A stretch of DNA of 64,000 bases from Pseudomonas fragi (GCF_025426255.1 NZ_CP104861.1:4635001-4699000); one strand, 5' to 3'; positions 1-9,231 are shown, counted from the first letter of the stretch. Made by a program: numbers and translations. Notes: a model not told the origin generated them from the sequence alone.

Positions 1-461
<461 letters not shown>

Positions 462-609
462 AACATCTTTGGGTTTTTAAGAAACCCTAAACTTGGCTCA
501 GCAATCGTTGGTTACATCTTTGATTTCTCGCGGAGTAACTTGTGATGCTGATAATCTTGTTGACTATCAGTCTGACTCCACAAGCACCCACACGAATTGC
601 TTGATTCAG

Positions 610-621
610 TTGTTAAAGAGC
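610..621 (-). promoter_or_regulatory. rrn leader boxA antitermination site
   Basis: The minus strand reads GCTCTTTAACAA, the classic boxA core, about 150 bases upstream of the mature 16S 5' end. In rRNA operons boxA RNA is bound by NusB/NusE and protects the untranslated transcript from Rho. Confidence 0.85.
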
Positions 622-653
622 GGTTGGTTAGCTTTCGCTGAACCGAGGCGCGC

Positions 654-681
654 ATTCTACAGCAGCCTCTGTTGCTGTCAA
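654..681 (-). promoter_or_regulatory. rrn promoter nearest the 16S gene
   Basis: On the minus strand TTGACA (676-681) and TAGAAT (654-659) are separated by 16 bases, followed by the GC-rich GCGCGCC discriminator typical of stringently controlled rRNA promoters. It lies just upstream of boxA. Confidence 0.8.
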
Positions 682-762
682 GCGGTTATTTTAAGATGTT
701 TTCAAAGTTTCCTTTGTAACATCAACCACTTGCGCTTTCGATCTCTCGTTAGCGGGAGGCGA

Positions 763-790
763 ATTCTACAGCGTTACACGCTGCTGTCAA
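763..790 (-). promoter_or_regulatory. second rrn promoter
   Basis: The minus strand has TTGACA (785-790), a 16-base spacer and TAGAAT (763-768), followed by TCGCC. The -35 and -10 boxes are identical to those of the 654-681 promoter about 109 bases downstream, and part of the spacer is shared, which looks like promoter duplication. Confidence 0.8.
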
Positions 791-896
791 CACCTCATTT
801 CCTGCTTCGATGACTTGAAGCTGACACTGCCGAAAACCAATCCAACTCATTGAAACTCAAGGAGTTTTCCGTTTCGACTGCGCCGGAAGTGGGCGA

Positions 897-924
897 ATTA
901 TAGGCCGTTAGAATTCTGGGTCAA
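897..924 (-). promoter_or_regulatory. third, distal rrn promoter
   Basis: The minus strand has TTGACC (919-924), a 16-base spacer and a perfect TATAAT (897-902), followed by TCGCCC. It lies between the bauC terminator and the other two promoters and would be the most upstream start point of the rRNA operon. Confidence 0.7.
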
Positions 925-966
925 GCACTTGTTTCACATTTCTGTCATATAGCGCTTAAAAGCGCC

Positions 967-1000
967 CTAAAAGCAGAGGCCAGCCTGACGGCTGGCCTCT
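967..1000 (-). terminator. bauC transcription terminator
   Basis: AGAGGCCAGC and GCTGGCCTCT form a 10-bp stem with a 6-base loop (975-1000). Reading leftwards it is followed by GCTTTTAGG. It sits 29 bases after the bauC stop codon and insulates the rRNA promoters from read-through in the same direction. Confidence 0.8.
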
Positions 1001-1028
1001 CTTCTTCTATATAGCGCTACCGTTAGCT

Positions 1029-2522
1029 TTACAGACTCGGGAAGGCAAACTGCGATGCCTCATGACTGGCCCGCTGAGGCCAGCGCTGAGTAATCGCCTT
1101 GCGACGCGTGTAAAAGCGCACGCCGTCCGGGCCGTAAGCATGCAGGTCGCCAAACAACGAGCGCTTCCACCCGCCGAAGCTGTGGTATGCCACAGGTACT
1201 GGCAGCGGAACGTTAACCCCCACCATCCCGACTTCAATCTCATCGCAGAACAAACGAGCCGCTTCACCATCACGAGTGAAAATGCAGGTGCCATTCCCGT
1301 ACTCGTGATCATTGATCAGTTGCATCGCCTCTTCCAGGCTCTTGACCCGTACGATGCACAGCACCGGACCGAAGATCTCTTCCTTATAGATACGCATCTC
1401 AGGGGTGACGCGATCAAACAGGCAGCCACCCAGGAAGAAGCCTTCTTCATGATCCTTGATGCTCAGGCCACGACCATCTACCACCAGCTCGGCACCTGCC
1501 GCCACGCCATCATCGACATAGCCGCTGACCTTGTCACGCGCCTGGCTAGTGACCAATGGCCCCATGTCCAGACCGCACGAAGTACCCGCACCGATTTTGA
1601 GCGCCTTGATTTGCGGAACAAGTTTAGCCACCAAGGCATCTGCCACTTGATCGCCCACACACACAGCCACCGAAATGGCCATGCAGCGCTCACCGCACGA
1701 ACCATACGCCGCGCCCATCAATGCGCTGACTGCGTTATCCAGGTCCGCATCCGGCATCAGTACCGCATGGTTCTTCGCCCCGCCCAGTGCCTGCACGCGC
1801 TTTCCGCGCTTGGTGCCTTCCGCGTAGATGTACTCGGCGATCGGCGTTGAACCTACAAAGCTGAGTGCTTTGACTTCTGGCGCTTCGATCAGTGCATCCA
1901 CAGCAGACTTGTCGCCGTGCACCACGTTCATCACGCCTTTTGGCAACCCGGCTTCCAACAACAATTGAGCAATCAACAGCGTCGAGCTTGGATCACGCTC
2001 CGACGGCTTAAGAATGAAACAGTTACCGCACACGATCGCCAATGGATACATCCACAGCGGAACCATGGCCGGAAAGTTGAAAGGCGTAATGCCCGCAACC
2101 ACGCCCAGTGGCTGGAAGTCCGACCAGGCATCAATGTTCGGCCCTACGTTGCGGCTGTATTCGCCCTTCAAGATTTCAGGAGCTGAACAGGCGTACTCGA
2201 CGTTCTCGATACCACGCTTCAATTCACCCGCTGCGTCTTCCAGGGTCTTGCCATGTTCTTCGCTGATCAACTGCGAGATCCGCGCTTCGTTCTGCTCCAG
2301 CAATTGCTTGAAACGGAACATCACCTGGGCACGCTTGGCCGGAGGCGTATTGCGCCACGCCGGAAATGCGGCCTTGGCTGCATCAATAGCTTGTTGAATG
2401 GTCTCGCGGCTGGCCAATGGAACCTGATGAATCACTTTACCGGTCGACGGGTTGTACACGTCAGCGGTACGACCGGAGTCGTTCAGCAGTTCGCCATTGA
2501 TCAAGTGTTGAATGGTGCTCAT
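1029..2522 (-). CDS. bauC: CoA-acylating 3-oxopropanoate / methylmalonate-semialdehyde dehydrogenase
   Basis: This 497-residue aldehyde dehydrogenase oxidises malonate or methylmalonate semialdehyde to acetyl-CoA or propionyl-CoA with NAD+. It has the family signs: FVGSTPIAEYIY in the nucleotide-binding half, the catalytic cysteine in GSCGERCMA, and the length usual for MmsA proteins. I chose the start MSTIQHLI at 2522 rather than the longer frame to 2579, because GGAG lies 8 bases upstream. It sits 82 bases downstream of bauA on the same strand, as in the P. aeruginosa beta-alanine cluster, and so probably handles the semialdehyde made by BauA. The generic family name is mmsA. A valine-pathway role cannot be excluded, but the neighbours favour beta-alanine. 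Confidence 0.88.
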   Translation of the reverse strand: MSTIQHLINGELLNDSGRTADVYNPSTGKVIHQVPLASRETIQQAIDAAKAAFPAWRNTPPAKRAQVMFRFKQLLEQNEARISQLISEEHGKTLEDAAGELKRGIENVEYACSAPEILKGEYSRNVGPNIDAWSDFQPLGVVAGITPFNFPAMVPLWMYPLAIVCGNCFILKPSERDPSSTLLIAQLLLEAGLPKGVMNVVHGDKSAVDALIEAPEVKALSFVGSTPIAEYIYAEGTKRGKRVQALGGAKNHAVLMPDADLDNAVSALMGAAYGSCGERCMAISVAVCVGDQVADALVAKLVPQIKALKIGAGTSCGLDMGPLVTSQARDKVSGYVDDGVAAGAELVVDGRGLSIKDHEEGFFLGGCLFDRVTPEMRIYKEEIFGPVLCIVRVKSLEEAMQLINDHEYGNGTCIFTRDGEAARLFCDEIEVGMVGVNVPLPVPVAYHSFGGWKRSLFGDLHAYGPDGVRFYTRRKAITQRWPQRASHEASQFAFPSL

Positions 2523-2604
2523 GGATGCTCCAGAAAAGTTGTCCACAGGCGCGAACGCTGCGCGCCTGGGTGAATGCAATTAGTGTCGCTTCTATATAGA
2601 AGGA

Positions 2605-3954
2605 TCAGTCGATCTGGTTCAGAGCTTCGCCGACAGCATCGAACAAACGATCAAGCTCTTGCGGCTTGCTGTTGAAGGTTGGCCCGAACTGCAAGGTGTC
2701 TCCACCAAAGCGCACGTAGAAACCGGCTTTCCACAGCTTCATCGCAGCATCGAATGGACGCACGATTGCATCGCCATCACGCGGTGCAATCTGAATCGCA
2801 CCTGCCAGGCCATAGTTGCGAATATCGATGACGTTCTTCACGCCCTTCAAACCATGCAGCGAATTCTCAAAATGCGGCGCGACTTCAGCCACGCTCTGCA
2901 CCAGGTTTTCCTTTTGCAGCAGATCAAGCGCAGCAAGACCGGCAGCACACGCTACTGGGTGAGCCGAGTAGGTATAGCCATGCGGGAATTCAACCGCGTA
3001 CTCAGGCGTCGGTTGATTCATGAACGTGTGATAAATCTCGCTGGTCGCAATCACGGCGCCCATAGGGATCGCACCGTTAGTGACTTGCTTGGCAATACAC
3101 ATCAAGTCAGGTGTCACACCGAAGCTGTCAGCACCGAACATCGAACCTGTACGACCAAACCCGGTAATCACCTCATCGAACACCAACAGGATGTTGTGTT
3201 GATCGCAGATTTCACGCAGACGTTTCAGATAACCCTGCGGCGGAACCAGAACACCGGCAGAACCGGCCATCGGCTCCACAAACACCGCTGCAATGTTCGA
3301 GGCATCGTGCAGTTCGATCAGTTTGAGCAGCTCATCGGCCAGAGCAATCCCACCCAGCTCCGGCATGCCGCGAGAAAACGCATTGCTCGCCAGCAGCGTA
3401 TGCGGCAGATGATCAACGTCCATCATCGCCTGACCGAACAATTTACGGTTGCCGTTTACACCACCCAGGCTAGTGCCCGCGATGTTCACACCGTGATAAC
3501 CACGAGCACGACCAATCATCTTGGTTTTGCTCGACTGGCCTTTCAGGCGCCAGTAAGCACGCACCATTTTCACTGCAGTGTCCGCACACTCCGAACCCGA
3601 GTCGGTGAAGAACACGTGATTGAGATTGCCCGGCGTCAGCTCGGTAATTTTCTCTGCCAGCTTGAAGGACAATGGGTGGCCGTACTGGAACGCCGGAGAA
3701 TAATCGAGGGTGCCCAATTGCTTGGCCACTGCTTCCTGGATTTCCGTCCGGGTATGCCCTGCACCGCAAGTCCAAAGACCAGACAGTGAATCGTAAATTT
3801 GCCGACCCTTATCGTCCGTCAGATAACTGCCTTTGGCGGCCACGATAAAACGTGGGTCACGATGGAAGTTACGGTTGGCGGTGTAAGGCATCCAGTGAGC
3901 ATCCAGCTTTAGCTGGCTGGTCACGTTCAATTCGGCATTCTCGGGCATGTTCAT
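2605..3954 (-). CDS. bauA: beta-alanine--pyruvate (omega-amino acid) aminotransferase
   Basis: This is a 449-residue class III PLP aminotransferase. It moves the amino group of beta-alanine to pyruvate, giving malonate semialdehyde and alanine, the first step of beta-alanine use. The sequence shows the PLP phosphate-binding region near TDSGSECADTA, the aspartate in VFDEVITGFGR and the Schiff-base lysine in CIAKQVTNG. It matches remembered P. aeruginosa PA0132 closely along its length. The start at 3954 (MNMPENAEL) is preceded by GAGG 8 bases upstream; the ATG at 3948 is an alternative. It probably forms an operon with bauC and is divergent from bauR, across a 124-base region holding a LysR-type site. 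Confidence 0.93.
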   Translation of the reverse strand: MNMPENAELNVTSQLKLDAHWMPYTANRNFHRDPRFIVAAKGSYLTDDKGRQIYDSLSGLWTCGAGHTRTEIQEAVAKQLGTLDYSPAFQYGHPLSFKLAEKITELTPGNLNHVFFTDSGSECADTAVKMVRAYWRLKGQSSKTKMIGRARGYHGVNIAGTSLGGVNGNRKLFGQAMMDVDHLPHTLLASNAFSRGMPELGGIALADELLKLIELHDASNIAAVFVEPMAGSAGVLVPPQGYLKRLREICDQHNILLVFDEVITGFGRTGSMFGADSFGVTPDLMCIAKQVTNGAIPMGAVIATSEIYHTFMNQPTPEYAVEFPHGYTYSAHPVACAAGLAALDLLQKENLVQSVAEVAPHFENSLHGLKGVKNVIDIRNYGLAGAIQIAPRDGDAIVRPFDAAMKLWKAGFYVRFGGDTLQFGPTFNSKPQELDRLFDAVGEALNQID

Positions 3955-4049
3955 CAGCAAAACCTCGCAAGGCAAAAGCGGCGTGGGATGTTGAAAGCGT
4001 TGTTGCACCTAAATTGCCACGCCTATAAAGTCGATGAAATCCAACTCTT

Positions 4050-4064
4050 CTAACCTTTAGTTAG
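4050..4064. promoter_or_regulatory. Likely BauR operator (LysR-type palindrome)
   Basis: CTAAC-CTTTA-GTTAG is a perfect 5-bp inverted repeat that fits the LysR-type T-N11-A rule. It lies in the bauA-bauR divergent region, ending 14 bases before the bauR start codon. This position suits autorepression of bauR combined with activation of bauA-bauC. Confidence 0.6.
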
Positions 4065-4078
4065 GCGTTCACTAAACT

Positions 4079-4999
4079 ATGAGCAGCCGTCGTCCGGATG
4101 CACTGGCCCAGGTCAGCGACTTTGATATTCGATTACTGCGTATTTTCCGCAGTGTCGTGGAGTGCGGTGGGTTCTCGGCGGCTGAGACCGTGCTGGGCAT
4201 CGGGCGCTCAGCCATCAGCCAGCAGATGAGTGATCTTGAGCAACGCCTGGGTTTGCGCCTTTGCCAACGTGGGCGGGCGGGCTTTTCGCTGACAGAAGAA
4301 GGCCGCGAGGTCTATCAGTCAGCTTTGCAGTTACTCGGCGCGCTCGAAAGTTTTCGTACAGAGGTCAACGGCCTGCACCAGCATTTACGCGGCGAACTGA
4401 CCATTGGCCTGACCGACAACCTCGTCACCCTGCCCCATATGCGCATCACCCATGCTCTGGCCCAGCTCAAGGAGCGCGGCCCCGATGTGCAAATCCACAT
4501 TCGCATGATCTCGCCCCACGAAGTAGAACAAGGGGTACTCGACGGGCGTCTGCATGTGGGCGTTGTGCCGCAGGCCAGCACCTTGTCCGGGCTGGAATAT
4601 CAGCCGCTCTATAGCGAGCGCTCCCTGCTGTATTGCGCAGTGGGCCATCCGCTGTTTTATGTCGACGACCGGCAGTTGGAGGATGCGCGGCTCAATGATC
4701 AAGACGCCATCGCTCCCACCTTCCGCTTGCCCTCCGATATTCAGGCTCACTATCAAGCGCTCAACTGCACCGCCAGCGCTTCAGACCGCGAAGGCATGGC
4801 TTTTTTGATTTTGACCGGGCGCTATATTGGTTACTTGCCCGACCATTACGCCAGCCTGTGGGTTCAGCAGGGCAGACTACGAGCACTTAAAGCCAAAACG
4901 CGCTTTTATGATTTGAGCCTGGCATCCGTCACGCGTAAAGGTCGTCGCCCGCATCTGGTACTGGAAAGTTTTCTTGAGAGCCTGGAAGCGACGCGCTAA
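4079..4999 (+). CDS. bauR: LysR-family regulator of beta-alanine catabolism
   Basis: This is a 306-residue LysR-type regulator. Its N-terminal winged helix-turn-helix (about residues 15-75) contains the usual GGFSAAETVLGIGRSAISQQ recognition region, followed by a substrate-binding-like effector domain. It lies divergently next to bauA, as PA0133 does in P. aeruginosa, where the gene is called bauR. It is expected to activate bauA-bauC when beta-alanine is present. The start is the first ATG of the frame; no strong ribosome binding site is visible, so the start is less certain than the family. Confidence 0.85.
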   Translation: MSSRRPDALAQVSDFDIRLLRIFRSVVECGGFSAAETVLGIGRSAISQQMSDLEQRLGLRLCQRGRAGFSLTEEGREVYQSALQLLGALESFRTEVNGLHQHLRGELTIGLTDNLVTLPHMRITHALAQLKERGPDVQIHIRMISPHEVEQGVLDGRLHVGVVPQASTLSGLEYQPLYSERSLLYCAVGHPLFYVDDRQLEDARLNDQDAIAPTFRLPSDIQAHYQALNCTASASDREGMAFLILTGRYIGYLPDHYASLWVQQGRLRALKAKTRFYDLSLASVTRKGRRPHLVLESFLESLEATR

Positions 5000-5041
5000 C
5001 GTGAAAAACTTCGCTACACCCACAGATTGCCTGGAACGCCC

Positions 5042-5692
5042 ATGACCTTTGAAGTCCCCGCCCATGATGGCAAGCCTCCCAGTCGTATTCGCCAGAAAAA
5101 CGAACAGGCCATTCTCAAGGCCGCCGAGGATGAATTTGCCCGTTATGGTTTCAAAGGCGCAAGCATGAATGCCATCGCCCTTGGCGCTGGGCTGCCCAAA
5201 GCCAATCTGCACTACTACTTCCGCAACAAGCTGGGGCTGTATATCGCTGTTCTGAGCAATATCATCGAATTATGGGACAGCACTTTTAATGCCCTGACCG
5301 CTGAAGATGACCCGGCTCAAGCACTGACTCAGTACATTCACGCCAAGATGGAGTTCTCACGCCGACAGCCCCAGGCCTCGCGTGTATTTGCGATGGAAAT
5401 CATCAGCGGCGGGGCCTGTCTGACCGAGTACTTCACTCAAGACTACAGAGCCTGGTTTCAAGGTCGAGCGGCGGTGTTTCAAGCCTGGATCGACGCTGGC
5501 AAGATGGATCCGGTCGACCCGGTACACCTGATTTTCCTGCTGTGGGGCAGCACCCAGCATTACGCCGACTTTTCGACCCAGATTTGCCGCGTATCAGGCC
5601 GCACGCACCTGACCAAACAGGACATGCAAGTGGCCAGTGACAACCTGACTCGCATCATTCTCAAAGGCTGCGGCCTGACGCCCACTGCCTGA
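5042..5692 (+). CDS. TetR-family regulator of the RutR type
   Basis: This is a 216-residue TetR-like repressor. The N-terminal helix-turn-helix (residues about 25-65, including GLPKANLHYYFRNK) is followed by a RutR-type ligand domain with the segments SRRQPQASRVFAMEI and HLIFLLWGSTQHYADF, which closely resemble E. coli RutR, the uracil/pyrimidine-responsive regulator. I preferred ATG 5042 to TTG 5027 because GGAA sits about 6 bases upstream of the ATG. Uracil breakdown yields beta-alanine, so a RutR-like protein beside bauR would make metabolic sense, but its targets are not visible here. Its stop is 13 bases before the next gene. Confidence 0.75.
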   Translation: MTFEVPAHDGKPPSRIRQKNEQAILKAAEDEFARYGFKGASMNAIALGAGLPKANLHYYFRNKLGLYIAVLSNIIELWDSTFNALTAEDDPAQALTQYIHAKMEFSRRQPQASRVFAMEIISGGACLTEYFTQDYRAWFQGRAAVFQAWIDAGKMDPVDPVHLIFLLWGSTQHYADFSTQICRVSGRTHLTKQDMQVASDNLTRIILKGCGLTPTA

Positions 5693-5705
5693 GCCTGGAA
5701 CCGAC

Positions 5706-6308
5706 ATGTCTTCTACCCTCACGGGACTTTGCGAATACCGCGAAGAAATCCGTAAAAGCCGCTTTATCACCTTTGCCGCGCCTATCACCAGCGCCCAACA
5801 AGCTCTCGACTTTATCGAGCTGCACAGTGACCTGAATGCTTCGCACAATTGCTGGGCCTGGAAGCTTGGGGATCAATACCGCAGCAGCGATGACGGCGAG
5901 CCCGGCGGCACAGCAGGACGCCCGATACTCTCGGCCATTGAGGCCCAGGACTGCGACCAGGTCGCCGTGCTGGTCATCCGCTGGTATGGCGGTATCCAGC
6001 TCGGCACCGGCGGACTGGCTCGCGCCTATGGCGGCGGCGCGAACAAATGCCTGCAAAGCGCCGAAAAACTGCCTTTGGTCAGCCGGGTAGCGCTCAACTG
6101 TTCGTGCAGCTTCAGCGAGCTGGCACTGGTAAAGCTGCGCCTGGCCGAACTGAACGGCTTGGTCATCGACGAGGCATTCACCGCCAATGGCGTTGACCTG
6201 CGACTGGCATTAGCCGAAGAACAGATTGTTCTTGCGCAACAGCAACTGGCCGACCTCAGTCGCGGCAGAATTTTGCTACACCGCCACGCCTTTAAGGCTG
6301 ACGAATAA
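5706..6308 (+). CDS. YigZ/IMPACT family protein
   Basis: This 200-residue protein belongs to the UPF0029/IMPACT family. It has the hallmark DDGEPGGTAGRPIL segment and the VIRWYGGIQLGTGGLARAY segment in the N-terminal domain, and a smaller C-terminal alpha/beta domain. The biochemical role of bacterial members is not settled; the eukaryotic IMPACT protein acts in translational stress control. It follows the TetR gene closely and is probably co-transcribed with it. Confidence 0.85.
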   Translation: MSSTLTGLCEYREEIRKSRFITFAAPITSAQQALDFIELHSDLNASHNCWAWKLGDQYRSSDDGEPGGTAGRPILSAIEAQDCDQVAVLVIRWYGGIQLGTGGLARAYGGGANKCLQSAEKLPLVSRVALNCSCSFSELALVKLRLAELNGLVIDEAFTANGVDLRLALAEEQIVLAQQQLADLSRGRILLHRHAFKADE

Positions 6309-6465
6309 AAGTGCTATTTTCCTGCATCAATAGTTGCCCACAGGCACTGTGCACCCACCTGTGGATAACCTGAGCACATACCGCTGCAGCCCTTGTGCCG
6401 TGTGCGCTTGACACACTTGTACGCTTTTTAACCAACCCCCATCACCGTTCTATAGGACGCTACTC

Positions 6466-7152
6466 ATGACAGCAAAACACGCACTGATCATCGGAGCTTC
6501 ACGTGGCTTGGGCCTGGGTCTGGTCAAAGAGCTGCTCGCCGATGGCTGGACCGTCACGGCGACAGTCCGCGATCCCAGTAAAGCGCAAGCACTGAAAGCC
6601 CTGGGGCCGGTACGCATCGAGCGACTGGACATGGACAGCAAGCAGGCCATCAAAGCATTGAGCAATACGTTGCACAGCGACGTTTTCGACCTGCTGTTTA
6701 TCAATGCCGGCGTCAAAGGCCCGGATGATCAACTGTCGGGCAATGCCACGCTGGCCGAAGTGGGGCAGTTGTTTTTCACCAACAGCGTGGCTCCAATCAA
6801 CCTGGCCCGCGAATTTGTCAGCAAAGTCCGAAAAGACAGTGGTGTCCTGGCATTTATGAGTTCGGTACTCGGCAGCGTCACTCACCCTGATGCCCCCGAG
6901 ATGGCCCTCTACAAGGCCAGTAAGGCAGCGCTCAACTCAATGACCAACACCTTTGTGCGCTACGAATTGGGTGACAACAATCCAACCGTGCTGTCCATGC
7001 ATCCGGGCTGGGTAAAAACCGATATGGGCGGCGAAGGTGCCGACATTGATGTACAAACCAGCACCCGCGGCCTGGTTGAACAGGTCAAAGTCTTTGCCGG
7101 TAAAGGCGGCCATCACTTTATCGACTACAAGGGTCAGACTATTCCCTGGTAA
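6466..7152 (+). CDS. Short-chain dehydrogenase/reductase
   Basis: This is a 228-residue classical SDR. It has the Rossmann glycine motif GASRGLGLG at the N terminus, NAG (INAGV) near residue 80, the active-site serine in FMSSVLGS, and the YKASKAALN tyrosine-lysine pair. It is nearest to the C-factor-like group of small SDRs. The substrate is unknown. It has its own 157-base upstream gap and a start with GGA upstream, so it may be transcribed alone. Confidence 0.85.
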   Translation: MTAKHALIIGASRGLGLGLVKELLADGWTVTATVRDPSKAQALKALGPVRIERLDMDSKQAIKALSNTLHSDVFDLLFINAGVKGPDDQLSGNATLAEVGQLFFTNSVAPINLAREFVSKVRKDSGVLAFMSSVLGSVTHPDAPEMALYKASKAALNSMTNTFVRYELGDNNPTVLSMHPGWVKTDMGGEGADIDVQTSTRGLVEQVKVFAGKGGHHFIDYKGQTIPW

Positions 7153-7247
7153 GCGGTCTGCGACAAATGGCGGGGGGATTTTCACTTGTGTCACCTCCCG
7201 CCTGTAGAATGTCGCCATCTGTACCCGATTTGATGAGAAGATTTTTT

Positions 7248-8201
7248 ATGTATGACTGGCTGAACGCCCTGCCAAAAGCTGAACTGCACATGCACCTTGA
7301 AGGTTCTCTGGAGCCTGAGTTGCTGTTCTCGCTGGCCGAGCGCAACAAGATCGCGTTGCCCTGGAACGACGTTGAAACCTTGCGTAAGGCGTACGCCTTC
7401 AACAACCTGCAAGAATTCCTCGACCTCTATTACAAAGGGGCGGACGTACTGCGCACCTCTCAGGACTTCTACGACCTGACCTGGGCCTACCTGTTGCGCT
7501 GCAAGGCACAGAACGTCATTCACACCGAACCCTTCTTCGACCCGCAAACCCATACCGACCGCGGTGTTCCGTTCGAAGTCGTGCTCAACGGCATCGCCAG
7601 TGCACTCAAGGATGGCGAGCAGCAACTGGGTATCACCAGCGGTCTGATCCTGAGCTTCCTGCGCCACTTGAGTGAAGAAGAAGCGGAAAAAACCCTCGAT
7701 CAGGCACTGCCATTTCGCGATGCATTTGTCGCCGTTGGTCTCGACAGTTCAGAAATGGGCCACCCGCCGAGCAAGTTCCAGCGCGTATTCGACCGGGCAC
7801 GCCATGAAGGCTTCCTGACCGTTGCCCACGCAGGTGAAGAAGGCCCACCGGAATACATCTGGGAAGCCCTGGATCTGCTGAAAATCCAGCGCATCGATCA
7901 CGGTGTACGCGCCATTGAAGATGAGCGCCTGATGCAGCGCATCATCGACGAGCAGATCCCGTTGACCGTGTGCCCGTTGTCCAATACCAAGCTCTGCGTG
8001 TTCGATCACATGTCGCAGCACAACATTCTCGACATGCTTGAGCGCGGCGTGAAAGTTACCGTCAACTCCGATGATCCGGCCTACTTCGGCGGCTACATGA
8101 CCGAGAACTTCCATGCGCTGTACACCGATCTGGGCATGACCCAGGACCAGGCCAAACGCCTGGCGCAAAACAGCCTGGATGCGCGGTTGGTCAAGCCTTA
8201 A
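7248..8201 (+). CDS. Adenine deaminase of the adenosine-deaminase-like family
   Basis: This 317-residue metal-dependent hydrolase converts adenine to hypoxanthine and ammonia (purine salvage). It shows the metal-ligand motif HMHLEGS near residue 17, AHAGEEGP, RIDHGVR and NSDDPAYFG. The DSSEMGHPPSKF segment is typical of the adenine-specific branch that includes P. aeruginosa PA0148, whose product is known to act on adenine rather than adenosine. The start MYDWLNALPK at 7248 was chosen over the longer frame because a GAGAAG site precedes it and family members begin there. Confidence 0.88.
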   Translation: MYDWLNALPKAELHMHLEGSLEPELLFSLAERNKIALPWNDVETLRKAYAFNNLQEFLDLYYKGADVLRTSQDFYDLTWAYLLRCKAQNVIHTEPFFDPQTHTDRGVPFEVVLNGIASALKDGEQQLGITSGLILSFLRHLSEEEAEKTLDQALPFRDAFVAVGLDSSEMGHPPSKFQRVFDRARHEGFLTVAHAGEEGPPEYIWEALDLLKIQRIDHGVRAIEDERLMQRIIDEQIPLTVCPLSNTKLCVFDHMSQHNILDMLERGVKVTVNSDDPAYFGGYMTENFHALYTDLGMTQDQAKRLAQNSLDARLVKP

Positions 8202-8217
8202 TACCAACCGATCAGAC

Positions 8218-8333
8218 CTGTAGCCGCTGCCGCAGGGATACTTCAAGCGTAGGAGCGAGCCTCCTCGCGAATGCTCTTCGCGAGCAGGCTCGCTCCCACA
8301 AGGGGCTTGACCTGGAACAGAGTATCTACAGGG
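8218..8333 (-). repeat. Composite REP element, copy 1 (family A with family B end)
   Basis: On the minus strand this reads CTGTAGATACTCTGTTCCAGG, then TCAAGCCCC, a REP palindrome (GGGAGCGAGCCTGCTCGCGAA and its complement), CGCTTGAAGTATCC, and a short family B end (GCAGCGGCTACAG). The same arrangement recurs at 31106-31298 and 50777-50933. The TAG of its CTGTAG end is the stop codon of the neighbouring LysR gene. Confidence 0.85.
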
Positions 8334-9231
8334 TTCTAGATAACGCCCTACATCGCTCACTGAGCATGTCGCGCAGCAGCTTCACCGGTTTGCTCAACTG
8401 CGCACGATGACCACAGAGCAAATTGAGCGGAGCCCGTTCGCACAACAGTTCAGGCAATAGCACCTTGAGCCTGCCTGCTGTCACATCCCCCGCCACATCC
8501 AGCCACGACTTGTAGGCAATGCCCTCCCCGGCCACCGCCCACAGGCGCACCACATCGGCATCGTCACTAAAACGATTGCCACTCACCGTCAGCCCCAACT
8601 CGCGCTTGCCATCATTGAATTGCCAATGGTCGTGGACCCGCGTGCCGAGCATGTACAGCAGGCAGTTGTGTTGCAGCAGTTGCTCGAGCTGATGCGGCTC
8701 ACCCTTGCGCGCCAGGTAGGCGGGAGATGCACACAGCACCCGGCGATTGTCCGGCGCCACCGGCAATGCCACCAGGCTGGAGTCCTCCGGCTCGCCATAG
8801 CGCAAGGCAATATCCACCGGCTGGCGAAACAGATCGGCAATCCGGTCACCGAGTAACAGCCGCACCGTCAGTTGCGGATGCTCACGCTGAAATTCATCCA
8901 GCCAGGGCAGCAACAAATTACGCCCGAAGTCGGACGGTGCCGACAGCTGTAACACACCGCTGACCTGATCTTGCCCACGCGCCAATAAACGCCGCCCTTC
9001 ATCCAGGCTACTTAGCGCCGTACGGGCATACTCGAGAAAACCTTCGCCCTCAGCTGTCAGGCGCAAACTACGGGTAGAGCGCGCCAGCAGTCGCGCACCC
9101 AACTGTGCCTCTATCCGCTTGAGTGCCGCACTGGCCACTGCGGGCGACATGTCCATCACCCGTGCGGCGGCAGAGAGGCTGCCCAAATCGGCGGCGCGAA
9201 CAAACAGTTGCAGGTCATCGAAACGCAGCAT
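8326..9231 (-). CDS. LysR-family regulator, divergent from an alcohol dehydrogenase
   Basis: This 301-residue LysR-type regulator has an N-terminal helix-turn-helix (LGSLSAAARVMDMSPAVASAA) and a C-terminal effector domain. It is divergently arranged with the dehydrogenase gene starting at 9356, and a 17-bp palindrome lies between them, so it probably controls that gene. Its stop codon lies inside a REP-type repeat, which supplies the TAG, so the last residues may differ from relatives. The inducer is unknown. Confidence 0.85.
   Translation of the reverse strand: MLRFDDLQLFVRAADLGSLSAAARVMDMSPAVASAALKRIEAQLGARLLARSTRSLRLTAEGEGFLEYARTALSSLDEGRRLLARGQDQVSGVLQLSAPSDFGRNLLLPWLDEFQREHPQLTVRLLLGDRIADLFRQPVDIALRYGEPEDSSLVALPVAPDNRRVLCASPAYLARKGEPHQLEQLLQHNCLLYMLGTRVHDHWQFNDGKRELGLTVSGNRFSDDADVVRLWAVAGEGIAYKSWLDVAGDVTAGRLKVLLPELLCERAPLNLLCGHRAQLSKPVKLLRDMLSERCRALSRTL

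Larger units (their letters stand above)
462..1028 (-). promoter_or_regulatory. rRNA operon leader and promoter region
   Basis: This 567-base stretch has no credible gene. Its one long frame is leader sequence with no ribosome binding site. It holds the transcribed leader of the rRNA operon with boxA, three tandem promoters pointing towards the 16S gene, and the terminator of the upstream bauC gene. The multi-promoter layout is what is expected for a strongly expressed, growth-rate-controlled rRNA operon. Confidence 0.85.

Noticed and set aside
493..813. A 106-codon plus-strand frame in the rRNA leader
   Set aside because: It runs through boxA and two rRNA promoters on the opposite strand and has no ribosome binding site.
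2659..3789. A 376-codon plus-strand frame opposite bauA
   Set aside because: It overlaps the aminotransferase gene, which is complete and recognisable; no own signals are seen.
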